The notes under the pieces: generated by a model | Told to the model about the DNA's origin: nothing | Databases searched by the model: none | Seen by the model: only the letters and a program-made list of their open reading frames with translations | Translations under genes and position numbers: made by a program | Shown: piece after piece, positions 52,640-61,613 of the stretch | Numbering within the stretch: position 1 is the stretch's first letter | Layout of the letters: each line of letters begins with the position of its first letter | DNA from: Microbacterium thalassium | Lineage (GTDB): Bacteria; Actinomycetota; Actinomycetes; Actinomycetales; Microbacteriaceae | Length of the DNA: 64,000 nucleotides | Reading direction: 5' to 3' | NCBI RefSeq assembly: GCF_014208045.1 | Contig: NZ_JACHML010000001.1 | Location: 1 to 64,000, forward strand

Positions 52640-53198
52640 TCCGCCCTCTCTGCGCTGGCAGTGAACACCACCCGCGCGTGGCACTCCGGCGACGGGACAC
52701 CGGTCGGCGCGCGCCGTTCGCAGCCACAACACGACAAGCCTAGACCCCACGGAGGCTCGCCGCCTCCCAGTCGCGACGACGGTACGACGAGTGGGACCGA
52801 GAGAGCGGACCCCTCCGTCTCCAACTCTTCCCAAACTCTTCCCAAACGGCCGCTGGAACAGCAAGAACCGCGGAATCACGCGGGAGGGCTCACGATTGGG
52901 AAGAGCGATCCCTCCGTCTTTGAAATCTCAAACGGCCAGATCAGCGTGAGTTTCCGTCATCGAGCGTGACGGAGCAAAGCTCAGAAATGTCGGAAAGGGC
53001 TTTCTGCGGAGACGGAGGGATTTGAAATCGCGCCGACCGCAACCGAGACGGGCCGAAACCGCATGATTCCGCGGGTTCTGACGTCGCGGACGTGCTCCTC
53101 GATCAGGTGAGCCGGGTTCGATTCGTGGCAGAAACGTGGCGGGTGTTCGGCGCGAAATCAGGTGGCTGCACCCGCCCTTCAGTCATGCGATCTGGAGA
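52640..53198. other. mosaic of attachment-site remnants, no gene
   Basis: No gene is visible in about 560 bp. The region contains copy B of the tRNA 3' end (53005) and two shorter matches to its CCCTCCGTCT core on the other strand (52810-52822 and 52908-52919). It also carries an inverted copy of the CCGCGGAATCACGCGGGAG segment found next to copy A, and a GAAATGTCGGAAA motif (52984-52996) that appears inverted beside copies A and C. It looks like a scar of repeated integration or recombination. Confidence 0.6.
53005..53026 (-). repeat. tRNA-Ser 3'-end fragment, copy B (att-like)
   Basis: Same orientation and sequence as copy C over the tRNA part (TTCAAATCCCTCCGTCTCCG on the minus strand), but the flanking similarity is shorter and broken. 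It is the boundary between the first and second island units. Confidence 0.7.
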
Positions 53199-53783
53199 CT
53201 ACGCGGACGCAGCTTCGACCATCATCTCAACGGCTTCGATCATGCCGTATCGGTCGCGCAACGTGTCCAGGATCTCCTCGACGGTGAGTGCTGAACCGTA
53301 ACGGCCGGAACGACTCGCGATCTCCTGCACCGCGGCGAGCGCGTGCCTTGGGTTGAGTGCGACGGTGTTTTTCGCGAACTCCGTGGCGCTGAGCAGTTGG
53401 ATGCCTGGCGGAATCTTGCCTGTGGGGAAGTCCTTGAGGTTCTCCGTGACGATCGCTCCAGCTCCCGCGATGACGGCCGCAGCGACCACATGCTCGTCGT
53501 CGGGATCGGGAAGCCCGAACGTGCCCTCCAACGGCTCCCAGCCTTCGACCTCCGCGTCGGCGAACTCGCGGCGCATCGCGGCGATGAGGGTCGCTGCACG
53601 GCCAGCAGCCTTGGTCACGGGCATCCCCCGTTTCACGAGCTTGGCCTCCTCGTGAAACTCGAGCTCGTCGAGGATCGCCGAACTCCAGGTCGGTCGGTAC
53701 GCGCCCTCGATCGCGAGGGAAAGGAGAAAGTCACGTTGCAGGCTCGGCCACAGCACGCTGGTGTCGAGGGTCGCCGTGAACAC
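53199..53783 (-). CDS. PIN-domain toxin (VapC-like)
   Basis: A 194-residue PIN-domain ribonuclease. The acidic active-site residues are Asp7 (TLDTSVLWP), Glu in SSAILDELEF, and the Asp group in GLPDPDDEHVVAAA around residue 95, then VTENLKDFP. The C-terminal extension (about residues 130-194) is longer than in classic VapC. GTG start at 53783, 12 nt after the antitoxin stop. It forms a type II toxin-antitoxin pair with the DNA-binding protein upstream. Confidence 0.87.
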   Translation of the reverse strand: MFTATLDTSVLWPSLQRDFLLSLAIEGAYRPTWSSAILDELEFHEEAKLVKRGMPVTKAAGRAATLIAAMRREFADAEVEGWEPLEGTFGLPDPDDEHVVAAAVIAGAGAIVTENLKDFPTGKIPPGIQLLSATEFAKNTVALNPRHALAAVQEIASRSGRYGSALTVEEILDTLRDRYGMIEAVEMMVEAASA

Positions 53784-53795
53784 GACCCCATCCTG

Positions 53796-54338
53796 TCAGG
53801 CTGCGAAGTCAGAGCCTGGCGGCTCGCCTCGCCTCGCCGCGACCGCCTTCCGCGCCGCCTTGAGGTCCTCGAGCGTCTGCTCGATGTTGTCTTCGTCGAC
53901 GGAGTCGCGCGTGGCGGCGAGCATGTCGTACTGACGCTCCCGCCGGCGCTCTCGGTACTCGAGCAGATCCGCGAGGAGAACGCGTCGGTGCGTTCCCGCC
54001 TTCTCGAACGGGATCTCACCCTCGTCGAGGAGCTTCACAATGGTCGGGCGGCTCACGTTCAGGAGATCCGCTGCCTGCTGGGTGGTGAGCCGTGTTGTCT
54101 GGGGTACAACTGACACGGCGAGCCCGCTTTGCATTGCGTCCACGATCTTGCGGAGTGCGAGGTAGACCTCTTCCGGAAGCTCCACCTGGTCGCCTGGACG
54201 CGCCCCGGCAAGGAAGTACCTTGGTTCGGGAAGAGCCCGGCCGGCGGCCTCATGGGCGGTGAGGAAGTCAAGCACAGGGGCAAGCTCGACTCCCCTGCTG
54301 GGAAGGTACGTCTCTTCAACAACGGCAGCGCGAGACAC
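53796..54338 (-). CDS. DNA-binding antitoxin with excisionase-type HTH
   Basis: A 180-residue protein. The HTH region RLTTQQAADLLNVSRPTIVKLLDEGEIPFEKAGTHRRVLLADLLEYRE (residues 84-130) is of the helix-turn-helix-17/excisionase family, and a long charged C-terminal helix follows that probably binds the toxin. GTG at 54338 is chosen because GAGGTGAT precedes it by 6 nt; a GTG at 54347 is possible. It starts 91 bp downstream of jetD on the same strand, with nested inverted repeats in between. Confidence 0.82.
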   Translation of the reverse strand: MSRAAVVEETYLPSRGVELAPVLDFLTAHEAAGRALPEPRYFLAGARPGDQVELPEEVYLALRKIVDAMQSGLAVSVVPQTTRLTTQQAADLLNVSRPTIVKLLDEGEIPFEKAGTHRRVLLADLLEYRERRRERQYDMLAATRDSVDEDNIEQTLEDLKAARKAVAARRGEPPGSDFAA

Positions 54339-54356
54339 GGAAATCACCTCAATACA

Positions 54357-54391
54357 CGTAAACGCAGGAGGTTGCGTTTGTTGCGATTACG
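54357..54391. promoter_or_regulatory. nested inverted repeats upstream of the antitoxin gene
   Basis: Inner repeat AAACGCA (54360-54366) / TGCGTTT (54373-54379) with a 6-nt spacer, and outer CGTAAACGC (54357-54365) / GCGATTACG (54383-54391) with one mismatch, just upstream of the antitoxin start. Autoregulation by the antitoxin or toxin-antitoxin complex is likely. Confidence 0.65.
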
Positions 54392-54438
54392 TTAGCACGC
54401 GTCCCCGACAGGTCAATAGGAGCGTGCTGGGGCAACGA

Positions 54439-55572
54439 TCAGATGCCTCGTAAGGACACCCCAAGCCGTGCGAGCACGTAGCTCCACGGGAGGCGCTCCT
54501 GCTCGAGGCGTATGTTCCCCTCCGCGCTCAGCGACTGGAGAGTCGCGCGCTCATCAGGCGTGAGCAGCTCGAACACGCCGACGTTCGGATCCGGATCGAT
54601 CCCCCACAGATCACGGTGATCGAACAGAGTATCCATATCCATCAATGCCGACGTTGCGTCCACTCCCCTGGCTCGAAGTCGGTTGAGAATGGCGAATCCG
54701 TGCGAATCGAGATCGCCCCAGTAGGTGACCGTCTGCGCCCACGGGAGGCGGGCGACGAGATCGACGCGGTGACCGCCACCGTGCACTGCTACAGCTCGGG
54801 GCACCTCCGGCATCGCGAGCAGGGTGGCGAGGTTCTCGAACACGAACACGCGCTCGGGTCGGATCGTGCTTGCCGCAAGGTCGTCGACGGGCGCCGACAC
54901 ATCGGAGAGCCCCTGGAACGAGAGCGACGGATCGAGAGCACGGATCCGTATGAGCGGTGACGGCTCGCGAAGGCCCAGTCCAGGCGCTCCGGTTCCCGCC
55001 CGATGCAACGCCTCGACGAGTCCGCGGCGAGATTCGATCCACTTGGTGTGGATGCCGCGGATCGGCAGTTCCCGCACCAGGTGGCCCGATTCCGGGTTCT
55101 CGCGCAACCAGGCCAGCACATGGACGAGCCTGTCGAAATCGGCGCCATCGAGATCGGCGATCGCGCGGGCATTGGCGCGGAGCACACTGCTGGCGTCGGA
55201 ACCGGCCAGGCCTCTCAACTCGGCAAGTCGCGCCACCAGAAGTCGCCAGCCATCCGTCTCGCCCGCCGCTCGAGCAATCGAATCCGAACCGCGCAGCACC
55301 GCGCGAACGGGGACTTCCTGAGACCCGATGCGTGACCAATGACGGACGACCCACTCGAGCTCGATACCCGAATCCTCGCTCACGCCGCGCCATGCGTCGG
55401 CCCACTGTCGAACCCGATCGAGATCGTCCAGCGCCTCCCGCTCCGTTGGCGGGCGTAGCGGAACGTAGAGCACGACATCGGTCTGCTGCTCGGCGGCCCA
55501 AGTGCGTGCATCTCGGTCGAAGAGTTTCTTCGCCCGCGCGCGCAGGTCAGACGGTGTGACAAGCGTGCTCAC
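54439..55572 (-). CDS. jetD: Wadjet protein JetD (Toprim-like nuclease)
   Basis: A 377-residue JetD/MksG with DUF3322 and DUF2220 regions. The C-terminal half has a topoisomerase VI-like Toprim fold: the acidic DLD is in VTYWGDLDSHGFAILNRLRARG around residue 290, and the Glu is in RVFVFENLATLLAMP. In Wadjet it cuts circular DNA extruded by JetABC. GTG start overlapping the JetC stop (GTGA). Full length. Last of five overlapping genes. Confidence 0.92.
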   Translation of the reverse strand: MSTLVTPSDLRARAKKLFDRDARTWAAEQQTDVVLYVPLRPPTEREALDDLDRVRQWADAWRGVSEDSGIELEWVVRHWSRIGSQEVPVRAVLRGSDSIARAAGETDGWRLLVARLAELRGLAGSDASSVLRANARAIADLDGADFDRLVHVLAWLRENPESGHLVRELPIRGIHTKWIESRRGLVEALHRAGTGAPGLGLREPSPLIRIRALDPSLSFQGLSDVSAPVDDLAASTIRPERVFVFENLATLLAMPEVPRAVAVHGGGHRVDLVARLPWAQTVTYWGDLDSHGFAILNRLRARGVDATSALMDMDTLFDHRDLWGIDPDPNVGVFELLTPDERATLQSLSAEGNIRLEQERLPWSYVLARLGVSLRGI

Positions 55573-58500
55573 GCGCGCGACTCCGCGTGCGGCGGGGCGG
55601 CGACCTCAGGTTCATCGACCGAGAACACCACGTTCGCCAGCCGTGACCCGTCGCGGTCGGGGTTCGACACCGACGTGATCGCGCCCACGTACGGTTCGAG
55701 CGTCTGCAGCAGCTTCTGCGGTGTCGCGAGGATCATGTGGAATCCGAACTCTCGGAACACCTCCATCGCGTTACGCGTGTATCGGCTGTCAGCCTTGTCG
55801 AACGCCTCGTCGAGCACGATCGAACCGAACCGCGGAACCTCGTCCTCCTCTTCGGTCAGCTGGTATCGCAGCGCCGCGGCGAGACAGAAGATGACAAGCT
55901 TCTGCCGCTGACCGCCCGACAGCCCCTCGGCCGAGTCATACACCCGCAAGACCCGCCCAGTGACGTCCTTCTCCCGCGCGAGGAAGCTCACATGCAGCCT
56001 CGTGTCGAGCACTCGGTTGCGCCAGTCCATGTCGACGCGGTCCTTGGATCCAAGTCGACCGATCACGCGCTGCAACACGGCGAATCGCTGCTCCGCACCG
56101 GCGGCCGACTCGTCGGCCCAGTTGCCTTCCACGATGCGGCGGAGGTCGGTGAGGAACTCGTCGACCTCCGGGGTGCGCGTCGTCTTCACATCGATCTCGA
56201 GGAAGCGGTCCGCTCCCTCGAACGGGGACCGCCCCAGGGATGCGTTGACAGGGAGGATTCGCTCGCGGATGAGACCCGGGGCGTCGCGGAGGTCGCTGAG
56301 CAAGTGTGCAACGACGTCCTGCGATCGTTCCCGAAGCAGCTTGCGGAACTCGGTCTCCTTCTCGGGCAGGCCGCGGGCGAGGATGCCCTCCCGCAGTTCC
56401 CGGTAGCCGTAGCGGTCGCGGATGTCAGCAGCCAGCTCGGCGGATGCAGCGGACCACTCGAGCCGGAACTCAGCGGCACGCCCGGCGAAGCTGGCCTCAG
56501 CATCCGCTGCGCGGCTGGCCGCGGCGTCCTTCTCCTTCGAGAGTGCCGACTGCACCTTTCGCGCGACTTCGTCCACCGTCTCCAGACTCACGGAGCGTCG
56601 ATCGGCTCGGAACCGGCCTTCGAGGGCGTCGGCGATCCGCTCCTCGACCGGTGCATATGGGGTGGCCTCGAGTTCGGCGACCTGCGCCGCGATGCTCTCG
56701 ACGTGATTGTGGGCGACAGCGTGGGCTCCGAGCGCCCGTGCGTGCTTCGCGTTCGTTTCGTCCAGTCGCTGGGTCGCTCGCTCCGCGGCCTCCTGTGCTT
56801 CACGGAGGGTCCCCGACTCGCTGGTGAGCACCCGGAGTTCGTCGCGCCGGGCAGCAGTGACCGCCGTCGCGGATGCGAGATCCACCTGGTTCCACGTGAA
56901 TGTCGATACGCGGGTGAAGACGTCGCGCCGAGTGACAGCGTCCTGATGAAGCGAGTCCGCATCCGACTCGCGGGCAGCGGTCTTGTCCTTCGCGAGTTCC
57001 GCTTCGCGGCAACGGTCCAGCAGCGCTTCAAGCCGCGCTTGGGTGTCACCGCCGAGCATCCACCGGGTGGCATCGCCGACATCGTGACGGTCGTCCTTCT
57101 CGTACCTGCGTGAGTTGCGCTTGACGAGGCCGCCGATCGTGACGCCACGGTCGACGCCATCGAGCTCGTCGGGGTGTGAAACGCAGGCGTAATCGAACTC
57201 GGTGGCGATGCGCTTTCGGACATAGGACGCGAAGGGCCCGTCGCTCACCACGAGGCGATGAACAAGCGAGCGGGAATCCTTGGGGCGACGCGGCTCCTCG
57301 ACCGAGTGCGGGACCGCTTCGATGACGAGCCGGACACCGAGTGTCCGCGACTCGGCCGCCCGACGCACGGCGACAAGGTGTTCGTCCCGCACGAGGAGCG
57401 TCGGCGCAAACGGGGCCATCACTCGCTCTACCGCGCCGCGCCAGGCGGAGTGCTGCTCTGCCACCGAGATCAGCTCGCCTGCAAAGGGGAATGTCGATGC
57501 CGGCACACCGACGGCGTCCGCGAGGAATCGCCGGGCGCTCAGAAGCCTCTCATCGAGGTTGCTCCGGTGGTCTCTCAGCGCCTGAATCTGCCTTGTGACT
57601 TCATCCAGCGCCTTGCGCGCCTGACTCGCGGCGTCACGCACCTCATACGACACAGCGGGGATGTCGCGCGCAGCTTCGGTGACGGCCGCGGCAAGGAGCT
57701 CCGCGAACTGCTCGGGATCCTCGGGCATCGGCGCACCGATGCGCGCCAACTCAGCGGTCAGTTGGGCTCGATACTGCCCGGCGATGCCCTCGGCGTGCTG
57801 CGCACTTTCGATCCGCTCCTGCAAGAGCTCGACCCGCGCGCCGCCCTCATCCCGAACACGCGCCTTCGCGCTCTCCAGCGCCTCGGACGCCAGCCGCTGC
57901 TCTCGCTCGGCGTCGCGCAGCTCGCTCTCAGCACGCGCCAGCACGGCGCGCGCGGGAGCCGCGGCCTCCTTCGCGAGCCGAAGCTTGAGTCCCGCGGTGA
58001 AGGGTTCGACTGCTTCGTGCAGCTCAGAGATCGCCGCCATCGCGGCGACGGCCAGGTCGAACGCGGTGATCGCCTCATCGACCTTGCGGAGCGCATCAGA
58101 CTGCTTCCGCAGGTCGACCACGTGCTTGTGGGCGGCATCGAGCTCCGTGAATTGATCGACTGCGGTCTCGGCTCGCGCGAAGGTTCCCGGCTGGTCGAGC
58201 ATGAACCCGCGGAACAACGCGTCGAGGGTGCCGAGGTTCTTCGCTGATTGAGTCTTGTGGAGAAGCTGAAGTGTCGCGTCTCCACGGAAGCCGAACTGAC
58301 GGATGACGCGCTCGTGAAAGCGTCCGTGCCTCCCGCCGGTGGTGATCAGCGCGTCGGGAAAGGCCTTTGACATGCGGCGCGCGTCGATTCCGCCTTCGAC
58401 GTGGGGCTTCACCTCGAGAAGCCCCACGTGACCGCGGGCGAAGATCCGTGCGTCCTTCAACGCGGTCGGTTCGGTGCGCGTGCCGGGTGCGTGGAATACC

Positions 58501-58922
58501 CGCAGCAGGACGACTGGTTCGTCGCGAAGGTTCTCGTAGCGCAACAGGATGCCGCTCCAGGTTGCCTTCGAGCGCAGGTAGGTCGTGGTGGCCCGATCGG
58601 CAGTCTCGTCAGCTTCCTTGCTCCATGCCCCACGCACGTAGCTCATCAGCGTCCGATCGCTCTGCCGGGAAGCGCCGTCCTGAGCTGCCGCGTTGAGGCG
58701 CAACCACCTATCGGGGGTGAGGACGGCGGCGATCGCGTCGAGTAGCGACGACTTGCCCGATCCGGATGCGCCGGTGAACAGGTGGCCGACACGCGCGACG
58801 TCCACGGCGACGTGGCCGGCAAACGTGCCCCAGTTGACGAGTTCGATCTGGGCAAGGCGCCACTGGCCGGGCCCGGTCGGATTGACCTCCGGCTCGTCGG
58901 TGGGGAAGCTCAGCATCGTCAT
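55569..58922 (-). CDS. jetC: Wadjet SMC-like ATPase JetC (MksB-type)
   Basis: A 1,117-residue SMC-family ATPase. Walker A is GASGSGKSS at residues 51-59 (LFTGASGSGKSSLLDAIAAVL). A long coiled coil fills the middle, and the C-terminal signature is EGLSGGQRQKLVIFCLAAALRYQL, with Walker B FGSIVLDEAFDKADSR. JetC extrudes loops of DNA and recognises small circular DNA. ATG overlapping the jetB stop (ATGA). Complete and undisturbed. Confidence 0.94.
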   Translation of the reverse strand: MTMLSFPTDEPEVNPTGPGQWRLAQIELVNWGTFAGHVAVDVARVGHLFTGASGSGKSSLLDAIAAVLTPDRWLRLNAAAQDGASRQSDRTLMSYVRGAWSKEADETADRATTTYLRSKATWSGILLRYENLRDEPVVLLRVFHAPGTRTEPTALKDARIFARGHVGLLEVKPHVEGGIDARRMSKAFPDALITTGGRHGRFHERVIRQFGFRGDATLQLLHKTQSAKNLGTLDALFRGFMLDQPGTFARAETAVDQFTELDAAHKHVVDLRKQSDALRKVDEAITAFDLAVAAMAAISELHEAVEPFTAGLKLRLAKEAAAPARAVLARAESELRDAEREQRLASEALESAKARVRDEGGARVELLQERIESAQHAEGIAGQYRAQLTAELARIGAPMPEDPEQFAELLAAAVTEAARDIPAVSYEVRDAASQARKALDEVTRQIQALRDHRSNLDERLLSARRFLADAVGVPASTFPFAGELISVAEQHSAWRGAVERVMAPFAPTLLVRDEHLVAVRRAAESRTLGVRLVIEAVPHSVEEPRRPKDSRSLVHRLVVSDGPFASYVRKRIATEFDYACVSHPDELDGVDRGVTIGGLVKRNSRRYEKDDRHDVGDATRWMLGGDTQARLEALLDRCREAELAKDKTAARESDADSLHQDAVTRRDVFTRVSTFTWNQVDLASATAVTAARRDELRVLTSESGTLREAQEAAERATQRLDETNAKHARALGAHAVAHNHVESIAAQVAELEATPYAPVEERIADALEGRFRADRRSVSLETVDEVARKVQSALSKEKDAAASRAADAEASFAGRAAEFRLEWSAASAELAADIRDRYGYRELREGILARGLPEKETEFRKLLRERSQDVVAHLLSDLRDAPGLIRERILPVNASLGRSPFEGADRFLEIDVKTTRTPEVDEFLTDLRRIVEGNWADESAAGAEQRFAVLQRVIGRLGSKDRVDMDWRNRVLDTRLHVSFLAREKDVTGRVLRVYDSAEGLSGGQRQKLVIFCLAAALRYQLTEEEDEVPRFGSIVLDEAFDKADSRYTRNAMEVFREFGFHMILATPQKLLQTLEPYVGAITSVSNPDRDGSRLANVVFSVDEPEVAAPPHAESRA

Positions 58923-59578
58923 TCTGTGTCGTCCTCGGCATCCGTCGCCGGCGCGGCGAGTTCCCCTTGGCCTTCGCGGGCGATTCGCTGGTACTCGGCG
59001 GTGATCGCGCGGATCTGGTCGGCGTCGACGAGCAGTCGGAGCACCGGCGAGATCTCGGCGCGGTCGTCACCAACGGCGTGCAGCACGCGGAGCTTGTTCT
59101 GCATCTTGTTCCACGACGAGTTGACGCGGCTCGCGAAGTCCTTCTCATCGCGATCCGGGGTGCGGAACACGGCGAGCTGCTCGAACACCTCGGTCTGCCC
59201 GACGATCACCCGCCCGCGGCCCTCCTCGCTCAGCAATGTCTGGCGCAAGACGAGCAGCATTGCGGTGTCGAGGAATGTCAAGGCTTCAGATCGCACCGCC
59301 TTCGGGGCTTCGTCGGAGGGAGCGTTGCGGACGAAGGCGAACTCGTTGTCGCGATCGATGACCAGTTCGAGAAACAGGTCGGCGAGCCGCGAGCGGATGA
59401 CAGTCTCGTCGGCGAGCAGCACCGCCCACAGCTGTGCCTCGCGGACTCCGGAGAGATACGGGCCGCGCACCAGACGCAGCAAGACCCGCCGCGTGCGATC
59501 GGGGAGTTCGCCGGCGTCGCCGCGCCAGAGGCCTGTGCGCTCGTCGGGGGCGACATCCGCTGTGGTCGGTTCGGTCAT
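58919..59578 (-). CDS. jetB: Wadjet protein JetB (DUF4194, kleisin partner)
   Basis: A 219-residue DUF4194 protein (MksE-like winged-helix dimer). The middle reads EFAFVRNAPSDEAP, then LTFLDTAMLLVLRQTLLSEEGRGRVIVGQTEVFEQLAVFR, and EKDFASRVNSSWNKMQNKLRVLH, which are typical of DUF4194. It links JetA to JetC. The start at 59578 is chosen because it overlaps the jetA stop (ATGA). Confidence 0.92.
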   Translation of the reverse strand: MTEPTTADVAPDERTGLWRGDAGELPDRTRRVLLRLVRGPYLSGVREAQLWAVLLADETVIRSRLADLFLELVIDRDNEFAFVRNAPSDEAPKAVRSEALTFLDTAMLLVLRQTLLSEEGRGRVIVGQTEVFEQLAVFRTPDRDEKDFASRVNSSWNKMQNKLRVLHAVGDDRAEISPVLRLLVDADQIRAITAEYQRIAREGQGELAAPATDAEDDTE

Positions 59579-61095
59579 GCCACCGCTCCTGTGAATCGGT
59601 GCGCGGCCACAATCGCCGCACGCGCAACTCCGTCGGCGCCCTGCCAAGCGAGGACCTCGGGCTCATCGTCAACGGTGCCCTGCTCGGCAGCGATCGAGAG
59701 AAGTCCGATCACGCTGCCGACCCCCTGCGTCGCGGGGTATCGAGCAAGGACATCTGCGACGGTGCACGAGGGCACCTCGGCGAGCAGGTCGTTGACGTTC
59801 CGGGTGAGTTCGTCGAAGTCGATCTCGGTCTCGCGAGCGATCGCCCGCAGCTCCTCGAGGCTCGCGAGGGATGCCGTCTGCGTGACGATCTCTTCGGTGG
59901 CGGCGAATTCGGCGGGGTCGTGAAGGTCGATCCCCCCGACGCTCGACAGCGCGACGGCCGAGAGATCCAGCGTGAGAGACGTCGGATACCACGGACGCGT
60001 GTGTGCGGCGGCTTCCACCCCCGCGTGCTGAGCCTCCCGCAGAAGAGTTCTCAGCACCCGGTCGCGCTGGTAGTCCTGCGACTGCACGTAGCGACGGAGC
60101 GCCCGGGCGAACAATGTGATGACGTCGTGGATCTCCGCGCTTCGTCCCTTGAGGGTGGTGAGGAAGGAGCGCAGTGCCCGGCGCTCATCCGATGTGAGGT
60201 CACGAGCGAATCCGCGGTCGAGGATGCGGCGGATGTCGCCCTCGAACGCGGCGCCGAGTGCAGGGTCGAGCACGAGCTGTGAAAAGGCAGCGAAGCTGCG
60301 GCCTGCGTCCGAGTCGGAGATGTGGTCGATACCGCGGAAGACTTCGTCGACGACCGACGCCTGCGAGACATCGGATTCCACGATCTTCGCCCTCAGCGAC
60401 GCATTCAGCGTCTCGAACTCGGCACGCACTCGAGCGAAGTCGTCCGGCACGTCCGCCGCCTGCGCCAGCACATCACGAACGCGTTCGATCGCGCGGTCTT
60501 CATCGATCGCGGTCTCGTCACCGGAACGCAGGCTCTCGATCCGCCGCTCGATCGCGTCGATCTCTTCCTCGAGCAGCGCTATGCGCGCTGACACGTCAGG
60601 ATCGGTGTCGATCGCGAGGCGGCGGACTTGCGCGGCGAGGCTGGCAAGCCGAGACTCGGTCACACTCGAACGCGGGGCGGCGCGACCCTGCAGGAATCGG
60701 ATGCCGGCGATCGCGTCCGGCGAGAGCTCGAGCGTCTCACCCCGCGCTTCCGATGACGGCCGACGCACCAGGAAACCGGCCGTTCGCCACTCGCCGCAGT
60801 ACCCCTTCGCAGTCAGCGGCAAGATCAGCCCCTGAGCGCGGAGCCTCTCGAGGTCGGCATCGATCCGCTCGTACAGCTCCTCAGCGTCGACTCGGCGCTC
60901 GTCTCCGCCCAGGTGGGTGCCGAGAAGACCGGCGACCACGGGTGCACTGTCGGCTCGAAGCAGCTTCCACGCCGCATCGCGCTCCGCAAGCTGGGCGAGC
61001 TCGAGAACCTGGGCGACGGCGGGCACGCGTCCATTCTGAAGGAACACACCGACATCCGTTGACGCAGCGGCGGCGGATAGCTCGGACTGAGTCAC
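59575..61095 (-). CDS. jetA: Wadjet protein JetA (DUF3375, kleisin)
   Basis: A 506-residue DUF3375 protein (MksF/kleisin-like). It is helical throughout, with typical segments ERDAAWKLLRADSAPVVAGLL near residue 38, GYCGEWRTAGFLVRRPSSE and RVLRTLLREAQHAGVEAAAHTRPWY. It bridges the SMC heads. GTG start at 61095 overlapping the stop of the DUF1877 gene (GTGA); without that gene this would be the first gene of the system. Confidence 0.92.
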   Translation of the reverse strand: MTQSELSAAAASTDVGVFLQNGRVPAVAQVLELAQLAERDAAWKLLRADSAPVVAGLLGTHLGGDERRVDAEELYERIDADLERLRAQGLILPLTAKGYCGEWRTAGFLVRRPSSEARGETLELSPDAIAGIRFLQGRAAPRSSVTESRLASLAAQVRRLAIDTDPDVSARIALLEEEIDAIERRIESLRSGDETAIDEDRAIERVRDVLAQAADVPDDFARVRAEFETLNASLRAKIVESDVSQASVVDEVFRGIDHISDSDAGRSFAAFSQLVLDPALGAAFEGDIRRILDRGFARDLTSDERRALRSFLTTLKGRSAEIHDVITLFARALRRYVQSQDYQRDRVLRTLLREAQHAGVEAAAHTRPWYPTSLTLDLSAVALSSVGGIDLHDPAEFAATEEIVTQTASLASLEELRAIARETEIDFDELTRNVNDLLAEVPSCTVADVLARYPATQGVGSVIGLLSIAAEQGTVDDEPEVLAWQGADGVARAAIVAAHRFTGAVA

Positions 61096-61613
61096 CCGAT
61101 GAGGTAGACCATCCCGCGACCGTCTGTCGCGAGCGCCTCGACGAACTCCTGTGCCCGCGTGAGGTAGTCGAGGACGTAGCGAAGCTCGTCATCATCGTCG
61201 GCGCCATGCCGGCTGCGCCAAGTGCGCGCCCACGATCGCACCTGGTCCTCGTCGATCGCACAGAGACCATCCCGAATCGCCGGCACCTCCTCCGGAAGGA
61301 TCGTCCTCACCCACGGGTCCCAACCCATGTCGTGCATCGTCACGTTCCCCTCGAACATCCGGTAGCAGGAGCCGGCGTCGGGAACATCGGTCGTCGGACA
61401 CGTGAGGGACTGCAGGGCGGACCATGCCTTGTCGAGATAGAGCATGTCGCGCTTCGGCGAGATCTGCTCGAACGTCGCGATACTCACGCTCGCGTGCGGC
61501 TCCAGGCCCCACGCGTCAGCGAGCGGATCGCTGGAGAGGAGGCTGTGCGGGTCATCGACCGCCTGCTGAGCAAGGTCGGCATCGAAGGCATATGCGTAGT
61601 ATCGGATTCCCAT
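61092..61613 (-). CDS. DUF1877 family protein, coupled to the Wadjet operon
   Basis: A 173-residue YfbM-like DUF1877 protein. It begins MGIRYYAYAFDADLAQQAVDDP and has YLDKAWSALQSLT, EVPAIRDGLC and ELRYVLDYLTRAQEFVEALATDGRGMVYLIG, matching the family. DUF1877 proteins have no known biochemical role. Its stop overlaps the jetA start (GTGA), so it is translationally coupled and the first gene of the operon. No strong Shine-Dalgarno precedes the ATG at 61613. Whether it takes part in defence is open; being at the head of a tight operon argues that it does. Confidence 0.8.
   Translation of the reverse strand: MGIRYYAYAFDADLAQQAVDDPHSLLSSDPLADAWGLEPHASVSIATFEQISPKRDMLYLDKAWSALQSLTCPTTDVPDAGSCYRMFEGNVTMHDMGWDPWVRTILPEEVPAIRDGLCAIDEDQVRSWARTWRSRHGADDDDELRYVLDYLTRAQEFVEALATDGRGMVYLIG

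Noticed and set aside
52640..52879. N-terminal extension of the PH-like membrane protein to 52879
   Set aside because: The extension is in att-like sequence, has no hydrophobic or domain character, and the GTG at 52639 has a good ribosome binding site.
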